NCBI GenBank assembly: GCA_964023275.1
Contig: OZ029916.1
Location: 25,000,953 to 25,064,952, forward strand
Direction of reading: 5' to 3'
Length of the DNA stretch: 64,000 nucleotides
Origin: Norana najaformis
Taxonomy: Eukaryota > Annelida > Clitellata > Crassiclitellata > Hormogastridae
A program made the translations under genes and the position numbers. Under the pieces are notes generated by a model. The model made no database searches, had not been told where the DNA came from, and saw only the letters and a list, made by a program, of their open reading frames with translations. Shown in pieces: positions 46,670 through 57,019 of this stretch. Each line of letters opens with the position of its first letter. Position 1 is the first letter of the stretch.

Positions 46670-47090
46670 TAATATAGTTATAACGGGATTTATATAGCGC
46701 CTCTTTAAGAGTAACTCAACAGAGGCGCTCCCAACCAGGCAACACAAAAACACAATCAAATAAAACGATTTTAAAGTGCTTACGGACTACAGTCAAAGAA
46801 AGACCAAGAACCCAGGTCATTGGATTCGAGGCAAACTATTCCAGAAAGTTAAACCGACCAGAGCGAAGCTTCTAGCTAAGCACACTGCACCGTGGAAGAC
46901 CGGTAGGTCACCTTGGCAGCAGAACGAAAGAATCTGCTGCCAAGGAATGGAAGAGACCAAGATACATAACTCCTCCAGATAAGACGAAGCACAGCCTGTA
47001 AGACAACTAAGCACGCGCATAGGCCTAAGCAATAAAGTTTTGAACCCAGGTCGTTTTTGATTGGTAACCTATGCAGTTCCTTCCGCATGA
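46670..47090 (-). mobile_element. LINE 3' end (CR1/L2-like), truncated
   Basis: The minus strand encodes LHRLPIKND followed, in another frame, by YLEELCILVSS, LPVFHGAVCLARSFALVGLT and FWNSLP, the standard C-terminal blocks of CR1/L2-type ORF2. It ends through a hairpin GAGCGCCTCTGTTGAG...AGAGGCGCTATATAAAT at 46690-46735. At least one frame change separates the blocks. It is a different subfamily copy from the element just to its left. Confidence 0.75.
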
Positions 47091-47259
47091 GCTGGATGTA
47101 TGCTTATATCTATAGGTACAGGCCTACCGCCAATGAGCCGGGCCGCAGTATTTGATGTTATGGTTAGGCCTAATGCTGAAAAGTTAGGTTAGTTAGGCCA
47201 ACATAAAATATCATTGCGGTTATCAACGATGGCAGATATGAATGCGTGCATCAGGGCCA

Positions 47260-47612
47260 TCGTTTAGCCATCGAGGTTTTTACGACCGAATATTTAATTC
47301 ACATCCTTCTTTTGGTTCCGGGCCGTAGCACTCTCAGATAGGCCTCCCTTGGACTTCTGACTGTCCCTCGTATGCGCACTGCTACAGCTCAGTCTAGAGC
47401 CTTTGCCTGCGTTGGACCTACCAGCTGAAATCGCCTTGCCTGAGAGCTGAGCTGCGGCTCGAGGTTCTCAGTTTTACCTCCTGCAGTTTCGCAAGCGTAT
47501 GAAGTCTGTATTATTTGACAGTGGTCTCACTGGTTCGGGTCGGGAGTACCTCTGGTGAGTTTATTCTTAAAGTGTCGCTTTATAAATGTCAGTTACAATT
47601 ACAATTAAACGC
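47260..47612 (+). mobile_element. LINE 3' end (CR1/L2-like), truncated
   Basis: The plus strand encodes a degraded LLTVPRMRTATAQSRAF then ACVGPTS and later CIILTVV-like residues, matching the RTxxxAxxRAFxxxGPxxWN region of CR1/L2-type ORF2. It ends with GTGTCGCTTTATAAATGTCA and ACAATTACAATTAAA, like the other tails. Stops interrupt the frame. Confidence 0.6.
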
Positions 47613-47959
47613 ATGATTTTTAGAAAAATAAATTTTATTTAACTATTACACAAATTATATAGGCCTAATAGTTTGATATTTAAGTTGTTCCTTTCGTTTT
47701 AGTCTACTTCTATTGTTTAACGACTTATGTTTTAATTCAGTTCAAGTCCTTGTTTGTTTTCAGTCCCTCTCCCGCTGTCCAGTAATTGCCCACCCTCAGT
47801 GTTGGTGGCTGCCCACATTAAATAATTCGGCGGCTGCACCTTACGCTTACAAGCCAAAGAAATTTGGCATTGTTTGGTTAGCGATATACACAGTGTATTC
47901 TGTGCTGAGCGAACATTGCACGTACAAATATTGAGACCAGAGGGCGTCCAGGAAAAAGT

Positions 47960-48670
47960 CTGATCAGCCGAAACGGGTCCCTCTGATCGGACGGGGTTCA
48001 GGCCCACTCTACTGTGAGAACGCGAGACGGTCTGAATCTCAATTGTTGGGGGACAAACGTTTGCGCGACACTCGGGGAAAAAGTCTCACAGTTCGTGAAG
48101 AATAAATAAATCACAGGTATCTGTAAAACGAAGAGTAACGCTACGGAAGCTTACCCAACCGGTTACATTTTAGAGACAAGTCTGTCTAATCGCTGATAAA
48201 CGACAGACTGGTCCGTGCGCTTCTGAGAGAGTCAAATCTCAAATATCCACTGTCTGGTTAAGATACCACCTCAACGGATCTGATTCCAGGGTAGGGGCCA
48301 ACTTATTCCCAATAGCAGAAAGCTAAGAAAGTCGGGGAACGACACATTTCACAACACCAAGTGATTCTGTCCCAGTGTATTATCTGGTAGACGATCTGAG
48401 TTTCCGTAGTGCGAAGTGCATACACTGGCCTATTGTGAAGGAACGGGGTAACGGTACAGAATTTACCCCACCGGTGCCGTTAAGGAAACGAGTCTGTTAC
48501 AGCAACAAGGAGACGAAACCAACCTGGTCACTGCTCTCCCGGGAAGATCACAGCCCTAACGTTAGTTGCCCGATTCAGATACCGCCTCAAAGGGATCCGA
48601 TCTCAGGGTACGGGAGCCCACTGTGTTGCGAGGTCGCAATACGGTCTGATTCTAGACAGCGAGAAGAGAT
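47960..48670 (+). repeat. Degenerate tandem repeat, unit about 310 bp
   Basis: Three points share the block gatC-GA-(t/c)-cAGGGTA-GGgcCcAC (near 47978, 48280 and 48598), followed in copies 1 and 3 by CG(A/C)(G/A)A(C/T)ACGGTCTGA. Between them, GTAACGCTACGGAAGCTTAC and GTAACGGTACAGAATTTACC, then the later AGATACCACCTCAACGGATC and AGATACCGCCTCAAAGGGAT, also align at a period of about 305-320 bp. Looks like two to three decayed satellite units. No coding function is supported. Confidence 0.6.
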
Positions 48671-48889
48671 TGTTAAACTCGAGGAAGGAAATTCCTGCAA
48701 CATAAAACTTAAGTGTGAGGCTGAAAATGCCACACACGGAAATGGAGCGGGAGATGTATGATTGTGGGATTATGCGTTGCTCGATAGGATTTGTGGAAGG
48801 GGGCGTTTATATCACTCTCAACATTCATGCACCAAATAAGATGGATAGAAGAATTGGCGCGAAGACAGTAAGGAAGGTTATACAAACAG

Positions 48890-48961
48890 ACATACATGCA
48901 TACATACATTCATGCATCCATGCATACATACATACACATACGCATACATACATACATACAT
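48890..48961 (+). repeat. CATA microsatellite
   Basis: Runs of CATACATA interrupted by CATTCATGCATCCATG and CACATACG; an imperfect tetranucleotide repeat. Confidence 0.9.
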
Positions 48962-49545
48962 GTCGGGAGCATTTCTGAGTTTTCTTCAAGAGATGCAAAT
49001 TTAATTGTGCAATTGGGCCTGCTTTTACGATATATATATATAATTATTTATATGTGTATGCGCCAATTATACACTATACTCATAGGCACTGTTAGCTGTC
49101 TGCCTCTTGGGCTTTTTACATGGTTGCATGGGTGTAGTGGTGTTATTGCTCATATCATGCATTTACGGCTATTCTTGGCAAGCATTCTATCTTAAAATTA
49201 ATCAAGAACTAGCGAGTAATAAATGTTTGATTAAAGATCAATAATTACGCTGGTACACGCATCTATACATATAGATACACACATAAGCCTAATACTGTGT
49301 CGTCTTAATGCCCACTCTCATAGTAATAACACTTGTTTCAAACAATGCATTACATTAGGTTCACGTCTGCATAACGTGGACTGTAAAGGTTGAAGAAGCT
49401 CACACATGAGTATAGGTCAACATTAACGAATCTCTATACTGACAATTAACAATTGCAATTAGCTCATGGTCAGCCATTAGAGATGAACCGCCCCACTAGA
49501 GTGCGCCATTGCACGACAAATAGACATAGACCCATATAAAATTAC

Positions 49546-49584
49546 TTATGTATGTATGTATGAATGTATGTATGTATGTATGTT
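49546..49584 (+). repeat. TATG microsatellite
   Basis: About nine units of TATG with one GAATG interruption. Confidence 0.9.
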
Positions 49585-50229
49585 TAGGTTTATGCAGAGT
49601 AAAAATCTCTCAAATAGCATATTCTGAAAGGTATAACAGACATCTGTGTGAGCCTCGTCTTCTCATGCGCAACTTTTATGGGCTACAGTTTCATACCCTA
49701 AAGTCCTCATCACAATCGAAGAACCGAGGTCTCTTCTTTGTAGCCTAAGCCTTTGTCTGTTACAGTCCATTAGAAATTAAACCGCACTTCTCTTGTGCGG
49801 TTTGTAACGCTTTTAGTATTTAGGGCTACATGTTAGATATGCTTAAACTTGAAGATAGCATTTCATAAAAATCACCTAAATTTGTTAGAAATAATGCCAC
49901 CGTTTAGTATGTCAAAAGAAAACAATTATTAAGCTTATGATAAAAAATTACCATAGTCTAATCCAGGCCATCGTCATAAGAACCGCGCATGCGCGACTAA
50001 AACGGGAAAGAGGTCTAGGACTCGCCATGTTTGGAGAAACGGGCGAATCAACTTGACAATGAGCGTAAATTGCAGTTAACTGGTAATTAATTATTCAGAT
50101 GGTGTGCAACACAATTCAGTTTGGTTGCAGATCAGACTGGATTTCGATTAGCCTACAGTCAAACATTTTCTATTGGAGAATTATGCAATTTTCGAATTCA
50201 AATCATCTTGTTTACATTGACTATGAATT

Positions 50230-50330
50230 TGTTTCTTTTCTGGTTGGAGTTCATTCAGTTTCTGAGCACCTCGGATGAGTTTCACTTGAAGCTGCGCTAT
50301 ACAAATTCGTGATTACGATTACGAATTCCA
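50230..50330 (+). repeat. LINE/SINE-type 3' tail remnant
   Basis: TTTCACTTGAAGCTGCGCTA followed by TACAAATTCGTGATTACGAT resembles the GGCGCTATACAAATTTAAAG / ACAATTACAA ending of the other tails. Upstream similarity is weak. Confidence 0.35.
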
Positions 50331-50624
50331 AGGCTGGTATAGAGTCGCCATCATAATGCACCTTGCAGGCATCAATCGATAGAACTTTACGACTAGATAT
50401 CAACTGGTAGGGCCTATCGTATAGAATTGAGCTGGGGTTCAGCTGGTTTAGAATAGATACGGTTTTGAATTGGGAATTAGCCTGTTTTAAACTAGAATTC
50501 AATTGGTATTTGTCTAAACTATGGGGTCAACCGATTTTGCCTGGTTTTGAATGGAGACCAAGACGGGTCTGATCGCCGTCCGATCCGGCCTGTTGCAGTC
50601 GGTCCCTTAATAACATCATATTCT

Positions 50625-51032
50625 CTATTCAAAAATGGCTTCTCCGTCGAAGAGTTCGGACGTCGCGCCCAGACCTTCCCGCCTGGCAGAAGAGCTTGGT
50701 TTATATAGCGCCTGCGTCTTAACAAGCAGTCGACAGACGATGAAGAGCAGTCCAGCGAGGACAAGACCGCTTAGGATGACGATGACAGCAGTACTCTTGT
50801 TTGCGATCGCACCAAGCAGGAGCAGATCGTTGGTAGAGCCAGCTACAGTGGTCGATACTGCAGTAGCGGCTGTTGAATTGGAAACGATGTTCTTTGGAAC
50901 GGACTCGGAAGATCCGGCGACGGGATAGAGTGACGTCATCAAGAAGCGGACGATCGAAATGCTTGTATGACGAGGACTTGAAATCTTACCGACAGATGGC
51001 GTCGTTGTCAACAGCTGCAATAACTCCTGCAA
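50625..51032 (-). CDS. Possible last exon of a single-pass membrane protein (unrecognised)
   Basis: An uninterrupted frame on the minus strand, unusually long for this AT-rich stretch and more GC-rich than its flanks. It has a Ser/Thr-rich segment with N-glycosylation-type sites, a 22-residue hydrophobic span (AVIVILSGLVLAGLLFIVC) flanked by Lys on one side and R/K residues on the other, then a short tail rich in Ser/Arg ending in acidic DGEAIFE and TAG. Topology would be extracellular Ser/Thr stem, membrane anchor, about 35-residue cytosolic tail. Possible acceptors TATAG and TTGCAG occur at about 51020-51035. I do not recognise the protein, no upstream exon was identified, and no minus-strand AATAAA lies close downstream, so a chance frame in a CpG-rich region remains possible. 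Confidence 0.35.
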   Translation of the reverse strand: MQELLQLLTTTPSVGKISSPRHTSISIVRFLMTSLYPVAGSSESVPKNIVSNSTAATAVSTTVAGSTNDLLLLGAIANKSTAVIVILSGLVLAGLLFIVCRLLVKTQALYKPSSSARREGLGATSELFDGEAIFE

Positions 51033-51044
51033 CTATATAATAAT

Positions 51045-51063
51045 GACAGTAATAATAATAATA

Positions 51064-51096
<33 letters not shown>

Positions 51097-51205
51097 ACAG
51101 CTGTGATCTTTGTCGACTTCTGATAAAGAAGAACCAGGGAATCAAACCCAGGTGTCAGAGGTGAAAGGCCAGCGCGTTTGCTACTCGGTCATCTTCGACC
51201 CCAGT
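51045..51205 (-). repeat. tRNA-derived SINE with (TAA/TTA)n tail
   Basis: On the minus strand: GATGACCGAGTAGCAAACGC (box A type), GCTGGCCTTTCACCTCTGAC, then CTGGGTTTGATTCCC (box B), about 70 bases in all as in tRNA-derived SINE heads, followed by a short body and a long trinucleotide run (51050-51096). The head does not close into an intact tRNA acceptor stem. The tail microsatellite probably grew from the SINE 3' end. Confidence 0.65.
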
Positions 51206-52748
51206 AATTATCATCACCATCAACCAAAACAACAATAGGCCATTTGTATTGTTCTGCATAATTAATACGGATATGCAGTGACAGGCACAGATCATAAGCT
51301 TCCGACGAAAAGACCAAATGCTGCATCTTCTGTCACGCAGACTCAATGCGTGCAACGGCTTATATTGGGCTACAACAGTCCTAAACATTTGTGCAAAGCA
51401 TGCGTTGGTAGGTAAGTTTAGTCTGTTGACGACCTCCATTTCCGAATTCTCCTTTCCAAACCGAAAGCTTCTCTGGCCATAAACTGCGCTCGATAATATT
51501 ACAGTATTCACTTAGATCAGTTCCAGATCGATCACGTGACTGCTTCCCTCCCTCCTTTGCCTGTCTCGCCCTCCTTCTGCTAGGCCCTGCCTCCCTCTGT
51601 TGTTGGTGTCTCCCTACCTCACTCCCTCTCTTGATACACCCCTACTCCCCTCCTTTGCGCCTTGCCTCCTGCACGTTCTTCCCGCCTTCTTTTCTTATCC
51701 TTGGCTCCCTGAAATGGACTGCATCATGCGCACACATAGTCGCGGTGACTGCCTCCGTTCACTCGGTCCAAGTAATTGGATGTACGTTACTCTCGCATGT
51801 AACGATGTCTGGATCCCTCCTTTTATTCCCCAGACTTACATCCAGTCGCATTTTGCGCTACCAGTCGATTGATGGATACCTGTGTGCACTTTATATAAAC
51901 AGTCTGCCGCGTATATTTGTATATTAATACGAGAAACCTGTGTTATAATAATTATATTGATACATTAGGCAGAAATTAAGCTTATATACACAAGGTTGTT
52001 GGCGTTTGCATGCCGCCGATAACGAGAGCAAACACAACAGCCTTCAAGCGTCGACATTTACGTCGATATTATACAAGCACATTCACATAGTATAGCACAT
52101 ATAACCGCGCAGTGTATTGCATCAATATATATATACACATTATATATATATATATACAGAGAGAGAATGACAGAGTATATACATATTTATAGTCACGCGT
52201 CGTTATCCACAATCGGTCCCTGTGCTTTCAAGATTATGAATGTGGTCATAGTAAATAATCATCGTCTAATATAGGGGCAGGATAGCTATCTTTGTGTCTC
52301 TACGACACATTCTGTGCCGTTACAAACATATATATATATGCTTCGAAGCACATACATGAAGCAAAATAGTGCCTAAAAATAGTGCGAATCTATTAACGCT
52401 GAATAAAGACGATATGATGCTCGATTGTCTTTTTCAATGGAGCGTCGTATCATTTATGTTCAGATAGTGTGTAATGCGCTTTTAGAATCTTTTACTATAG
52501 CATATCTTTCAAATTATTGCTTAATATATTTTCAACAACAGGTTTTGTGGCTCCACGTAACAGACACCACTTTTAATCCAATATTGATTTTTATGCAGTC
52601 AACAAATCATTGGCAGGCCAAATAACGGGCTGATATAAAGCAATTAGATTATCTGATCAGCTGTTTTAGCCAATGGAGGTACAGTGAAGCTGGGTGCGAC
52701 AGAACTTCAGGAAGAGACCAGTGCACATCTACCGATGTGCTATAAGAG

Positions 52749-52973
52749 CATTCCACGTTTAAACGGTGGAACATTCCACCAATAACTGGTGGACCATTCC
52801 ACCCAAAAACATATGGAATGCCCCCTTTGAACGGTGGACTATTCCGCCTAAAAGTGGTGGAGCATACTATATTTTGAACGGTGGATCTTTCTACCAATAA
52901 CTCTTGGGACATTCCACATTTGAAATGGTAGACTATTCCACCATCTGCAGTTGGTGGTTTGGCTTCACCCTAT
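52749..52973. repeat. Array of about nine 23-24-bp imperfect palindromes
   Basis: Units of the form ATTCCACC-(7-8 bases)-GGTGGA(A/C/T) follow each other without gaps from 52749, for example CATTCCACCAATAACTGGTG at 52772. Each unit can fold on itself (TCCACC with GGTGGA). Two alternating types are visible, one with TTTGAACGGTGGA and one with CCAATAACTGGTGGA, giving a higher-order period of about 46 bp. The right flank keeps GGTGGACCACAGGGACCACC and ends TTTTTTACAGTG near 53056, a sequence that resembles a DNA-transposon terminus. No coding. Confidence 0.8.
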
Positions 52974-53089
52974 CAAATGGTGAAAGTTCATGATAAATAT
53001 TGGTGGACCACAGGGACCACCAAAATTAGTGGAACTATCCAAGGATTTTTTTACAGTGTATATACCATTGTGTGTACGTGTATATAAAA

Positions 53090-53296
53090 CTCCACAATGC
53101 ATGCCACTGGTGACTCTTCTAGTTGTCTTTTAGTTATCTGAGCTATGTTCACTTGCAGGATACTCTTCTGTTCTTAATGACACTTAACATCATAAGTGAC
53201 TTTTAACATCAAGTCTAGCGCAGTGAGCGCCACTGATTAGGTTTTGCCTCAAGAGGCGCTATACAAATTTAAAGTTACAATTACAAAGTTACAATT
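53090..53296 (+). repeat. Interspersed 3'-tail repeat, copy 2, with terminal hairpin
   Basis: GCCACTGGTGACTCTTCTAG, TTATCTGAGCTATGTTCACT, GACACTTAACATCATAAG, then GAGCGCCACTGATTAGG...CAAGAGGCGCTATACAAATT and a tail of two AAGTTACAATTACA units. Homologous to 42875-43045. The hairpin and ACAATTACAA-type tail place it with the LINE 3' ends in this window. Confidence 0.6.
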
Positions 53297-53732
53297 ACAA
53301 TCTCATATAGCCTAATTATGTGTGTGTGTGAACACAATATTGCAATGTATACCAAGTATTAAGCGAAGTGGCTGCGAGGTCTGATAGTGAGATGTATGAT
53401 GCTGTTGATTTAGTCTGCTGTATACAGGCTCGAATATTAAAAAAACTGCGCAATAAATGGCAATAATAAATCCCGCTTCGCCCTCTTATAGCAGTCGAAG
53501 GCGGCAGTTTAACTGGATAGCTAGTTTCGTAGACTGCATGGGAGACACATTTAACACAGGCTGTATATTATTATGAGGCTATCCAAATCTCCACACGTAC
53601 TTGCGTATTAATGATTCTTTCCCAGCATAGTTTCACTCAAATGGGCGTTGCAAGGGGTCTGGGGGGCATGTTCCCTAGTTTTGGCTCAGACGCAGGCCTA
53701 TGCTTACACAGCAAGGGCGCCAACGACGTGTC

Positions 53733-53826
53733 TTACTACTACTATTACCACCACCACTACAACAACTACTACTACTAGGCATACTACTACTATTATTATT
53801 ACTATTATTATTATAGTAGTAGTAGC
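53733..53826 (+). repeat. Trinucleotide microsatellite (ACT/ATT/AGT)
   Basis: Mixed runs of ACT, ACC, AAC, ATT and TAGTAG over about 90 bases, directly upstream of a SINE core, so it may be part of an old SINE insertion. Confidence 0.9.
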
Positions 53827-53857
53827 ATCTGTTTCAAGATGCTATGTCATAATTAGA

Positions 53858-53935
53858 TGGTTAGCGTCACCCTCTTCTTTTATCCAGGTTTGGGCCTGGC
53901 ACCACCCGATTACGGCAGCGGCGGAGCTTATTATT
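53858..53935 (+). repeat. SINE core/tail, copy 2
   Basis: GGTTAGCGTCACCCTCTTCT followed by TTATCCAGGTTTGGGCCTGG and CACCACCCGAT...GGCGGAGCTTA, aligning with 14580-14660 over about 75 bases in the same order. Confidence 0.55.
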
Positions 53936-54445
53936 ATGTTGTGCATAGTATCACAAATTGATGCATAGGGCATCTATCGGTGGCGGCATACAAGTTCCCT
54001 CTTTCCAAAGGCTTGAACTGCATAATGTTGTCAGCAACCTTCCGAAGTTGTCAATCGACTGGGCTTCGAACTGTCAATTCTCCCGATTTGTAGCGTAGCG
54101 TTAACTCCAGAAAAGACACAGTCTTTGAGTTCCTTAAAATAATTAAATCAAAAGTTCCATTAAAACAATTCTTTATTCACCGACATGAAGTTTTCTACAG
54201 ACTCGAATCTGTAAACGACATTTGTAACTCAAGCTATACCAACTGAGTGCACGACAGATTATTGTTACAAGATCCTTTCCCCCTCACTGCGCAATACGCT
54301 TGCGATCGTTTTATGTAGGATTTTCTCGCCAAGTCAACGGTCACCGTTGACGTCGGTCAATGCGCGTGAACGCTGAGCAATCAGAAGGGCAAATTTAAAA
54401 TGTGCGCTGGCGTGAATGAATGCTATCATCAGCTTGGCTCAGCGC

Positions 54446-54590
54446 CAGCTAATCACAAAAATGCAACATTTACCAGATAACTCATCGATATTACGTCACA
54501 GAAAATCCCGCCTTGGCCCGCCTGTCAATCACAGATAAGTCCACAGCCTGATGACTCATCGGTGTGACGTCACAGAAATTTGCGATGCAA
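54446..54590. promoter_or_regulatory. Duplicated AP-1/CRE-like module
   Basis: Two copies about 74 bp apart: GATAACTCATCGATATTACG then TCACAGAAA (54476-54504), and GATGACTCATCGGTGTGACG then TCACAGAAA (54550-54578). The second contains a perfect AP-1 site (TGACTCA) and a perfect CRE (TGACGTCA); the first has one mismatch in each. Preceding bases (GCC..c/t..AATCACA) are also alike, so the unit is about 72 bp. Another TGACGTC lies at 54349. The region 54290-54600 is relatively CpG-rich. Promoter or enhancer function is inference; no downstream gene is identified. Confidence 0.45.
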
Positions 54591-55071
54591 ACGCCTGCTT
54601 AAAACATGATTCGTCAACAGTGGAAAATTGAGTTCACAGCTGTTTTCAACTTACTATTGGAATGCTCAACCAAGGGCGTTTTATCCTTATACGCGGCATC
54701 TTAATAGTTTCTCCCATTCCCTGCCACTTCAAATTCCAACCTACAAAAAGCACAGTAGTGTCAGGTTCAAAGCAGGGCATAAATCCATATAGTGCAAGGA
54801 TGCAGGGTCATTTGGCGAACGTTAGATCAGACGTTTGGATAGGCAACTGTGGGCTACACGGCTTTTGACACCCATGGCAGTTATATGACGGCGGCGTATA
54901 TATCATCAAAGATTTAAAATTCATGTAACAGAATAAAATCTTTAAACAATTAACAATGGTAGAACGATGATTTTTGCAAGACTTACCAAGATCGGCTATT
55001 TTGTCCCCTTCTAGAGTTTCAAGAGGCTTTCAGTGTTTTAAAGCGTGTTGAAACTGACAGTGTAACATAGC

Positions 55072-55091
55072 ATAACATAGCATAACATAAT
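55072..55091 (+). repeat. AACATAGCAT short tandem
   Basis: Two to three units of a 10-bp repeat with the consensus AACATAGCAT. Confidence 0.85.
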
Positions 55092-55912
55092 ATGGTTTTA
55101 ATTGGTTCAGAAGACTTCATCTGTGTTACAATCATACAAAAGCAAATGTAGCAACAGCATTGTCGCCTGTACAACCACCACATTAGAAAACTCTCAAAGG
55201 TACTGACAAATTAAAAAATATTTTAAAACCGTAAATTTAAAAGTAAAATAGAATAGAATATTAAACAATTTAAGGTGAAAATATTTTTAAACTAAGAGCT
55301 AATAAGGAAAACACTAAATATATGTGTGGATATGCTTCAAGACCAACAATCGGGTGCTACATCAGAGTGCCGTTTACCATAATCATAAAGGCGTGTTCGC
55401 AATATAGTCGACACTAGTGGCCATCTACATAGGTGTGAACATGTCCTTCAAATTCCATAAACGATAGTCGACACTGTATATTCTAGTTGGTTCTGAGGCT
55501 ATGACCACAACATAGTTTTAGAAGGGAGCCCACACCTCAACTTTTGCAGTCCCATTATATATAGAGCTCCAGCCCGACGACGGAACGCCACATTGCTCAC
55601 CCTTACCCTGTTCGCTTCGTATCCAGCAGCCCTAAGTTTCTTCTCCACATGATGTGCGCGTGGGTTTGTAGCTTCTCGTGGACAGCTATACTACAGTCAC
55701 CACCGGTGACGCATCCCGCAGCTGAACTGACAGCTGCCTGCTCCATTTACCAACGGTATCATATGTGCAGGTGTAGGGCCTACCATTTGAGATCAATTTG
55801 TGTGTTATTCTCCCCCAGTCTGTCTATATGCAGTTTCAAGCGATTTATCGAACAACTCAACCTGGAAATGAGGCCTACTGAGCGCTTTTCCACTGCTGTC
55901 CTGTGCCTTCTC

Positions 55913-55937
55913 GACAGACAGACAGACAGACAGACAA
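55913..55937 (+). repeat. GACA microsatellite
   Basis: Six units of GACA followed by degenerate AATAGACAGGCAGG. Confidence 0.9.
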
Positions 55938-56409
55938 ATAGACAGGCAGGAAGGCTGACAGCAGGACTGACGTAGGCCTAACTGACGGAAAGACAAAATA
56001 CTGCAGCTAACCTTGAGAAGCACACATTTTAAAACGGACTTCCATGCATTGTTCTGATTTGCTTCGGACGCCTACAGTCAATATTATACGCGACGCCGAC
56101 AACTGTAGAGACGGCTCCTTGTGTCTTCTTTATACCTACTGCTACTGCGATGGCGAACGGTTGGAGCCAGCAGCCTACTGTACGCTACGACGTTCTGAAA
56201 CCATCTACCGTAGTCGCTGTAATAATCGCCCGGGTGATTATTCGACACGAATACGGCATTAATCTTTTTCTTAAATAAACACTTACATTACAGGCTTCAT
56301 ATTTACGCATTAGGCTTGCTATATTCTTTCCTGTATATATATATATCGATTTATATGCATAAAATACCTTTCGCTTACCTATAGCACAATCCAAATTTCC
56401 CAACCCTCC

Positions 56410-56895
56410 TATTTTCGCCAGTTATTTACAATCCAACCATTCCGTTCAATTTGATCCTCTTCTGTCCCAACACTTCTTCACCCTCCCGTCACCTCATCCT
56501 TAAAATTTGAAAATCGCTCCATCATCAACCCATTACCCATTTGGAATAAACTCCCGCAAGAATTACGACAATTATCTGACCCAACGAACTCACCAACACT
56601 TCACCTCTTGCAATCACTGCGCTGGTCTTTCACTCAAAACTGAAAACATTACTTTTCCAAAGATCTTATCCTGAATCTTCCTCTTCCCTTAACTCTCCTC
56701 TCTCTATCTCTCTATCCCTATCTCTCTCTCTCTCTCGCTCCAATCCGAAAACCATGCGCCGAAGCGCATCTTGGCCTGGAGCCGAACCCTTTCTGCGTAT
56801 CGATTTTGTTTTGACTGAACGCCTGTCAATAAGCTGGTTCCTGCGACTTGGCTTTCGTTGGGCGCTGTAGAAATCTCGAGCTAACGATTACGATC
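56410..56895 (+). mobile_element. LINE 3' end (CR1/L2-like), truncated
   Basis: The plus strand encodes PIWNKLPQELRQLSD, then FHSKLKTLLFQRSYPE after a frame change, i.e. the WNxLPxxLR and FKxxLKTxLF blocks at the end of CR1/L2-type ORF2. A (TC)n run at 56694-56740 follows, then the tail GGCCTGGAGCCGAACCC, TATCGATTTTGTTTTGACTG, GACTTGGCTTTCGTTGGGCG and ATCTCGAGCTAACGATTACG. This is the fuller version of the tails arrayed at 3.07-3.85 kb and also present at 63.0 kb. Confidence 0.75.
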
Positions 56896-57019
56896 AGGCT
56901 ACATGTATATGTAATTGCTTGCTTCGTTTTCGTTGGTTCTCGATTAGGCTATGCAAACGCGATGTTAGGCCTATCCTCTTTTAATCTCCGAGTGGTGCAA
57001 AACTCCCTTTCTATGGTTA

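Noticed and set aside
51155-51511. 118-codon minus-strand frame
   Set aside because: Overlaps the tRNA-derived SINE at its lower end and has no protein-like features.
55550-55660. Minus-strand stretch reading RRRAGALYIMGLQKLRCG, suspected exon or LINE piece
   Set aside because: Flanking sequence shows stops and no family pattern I could place.
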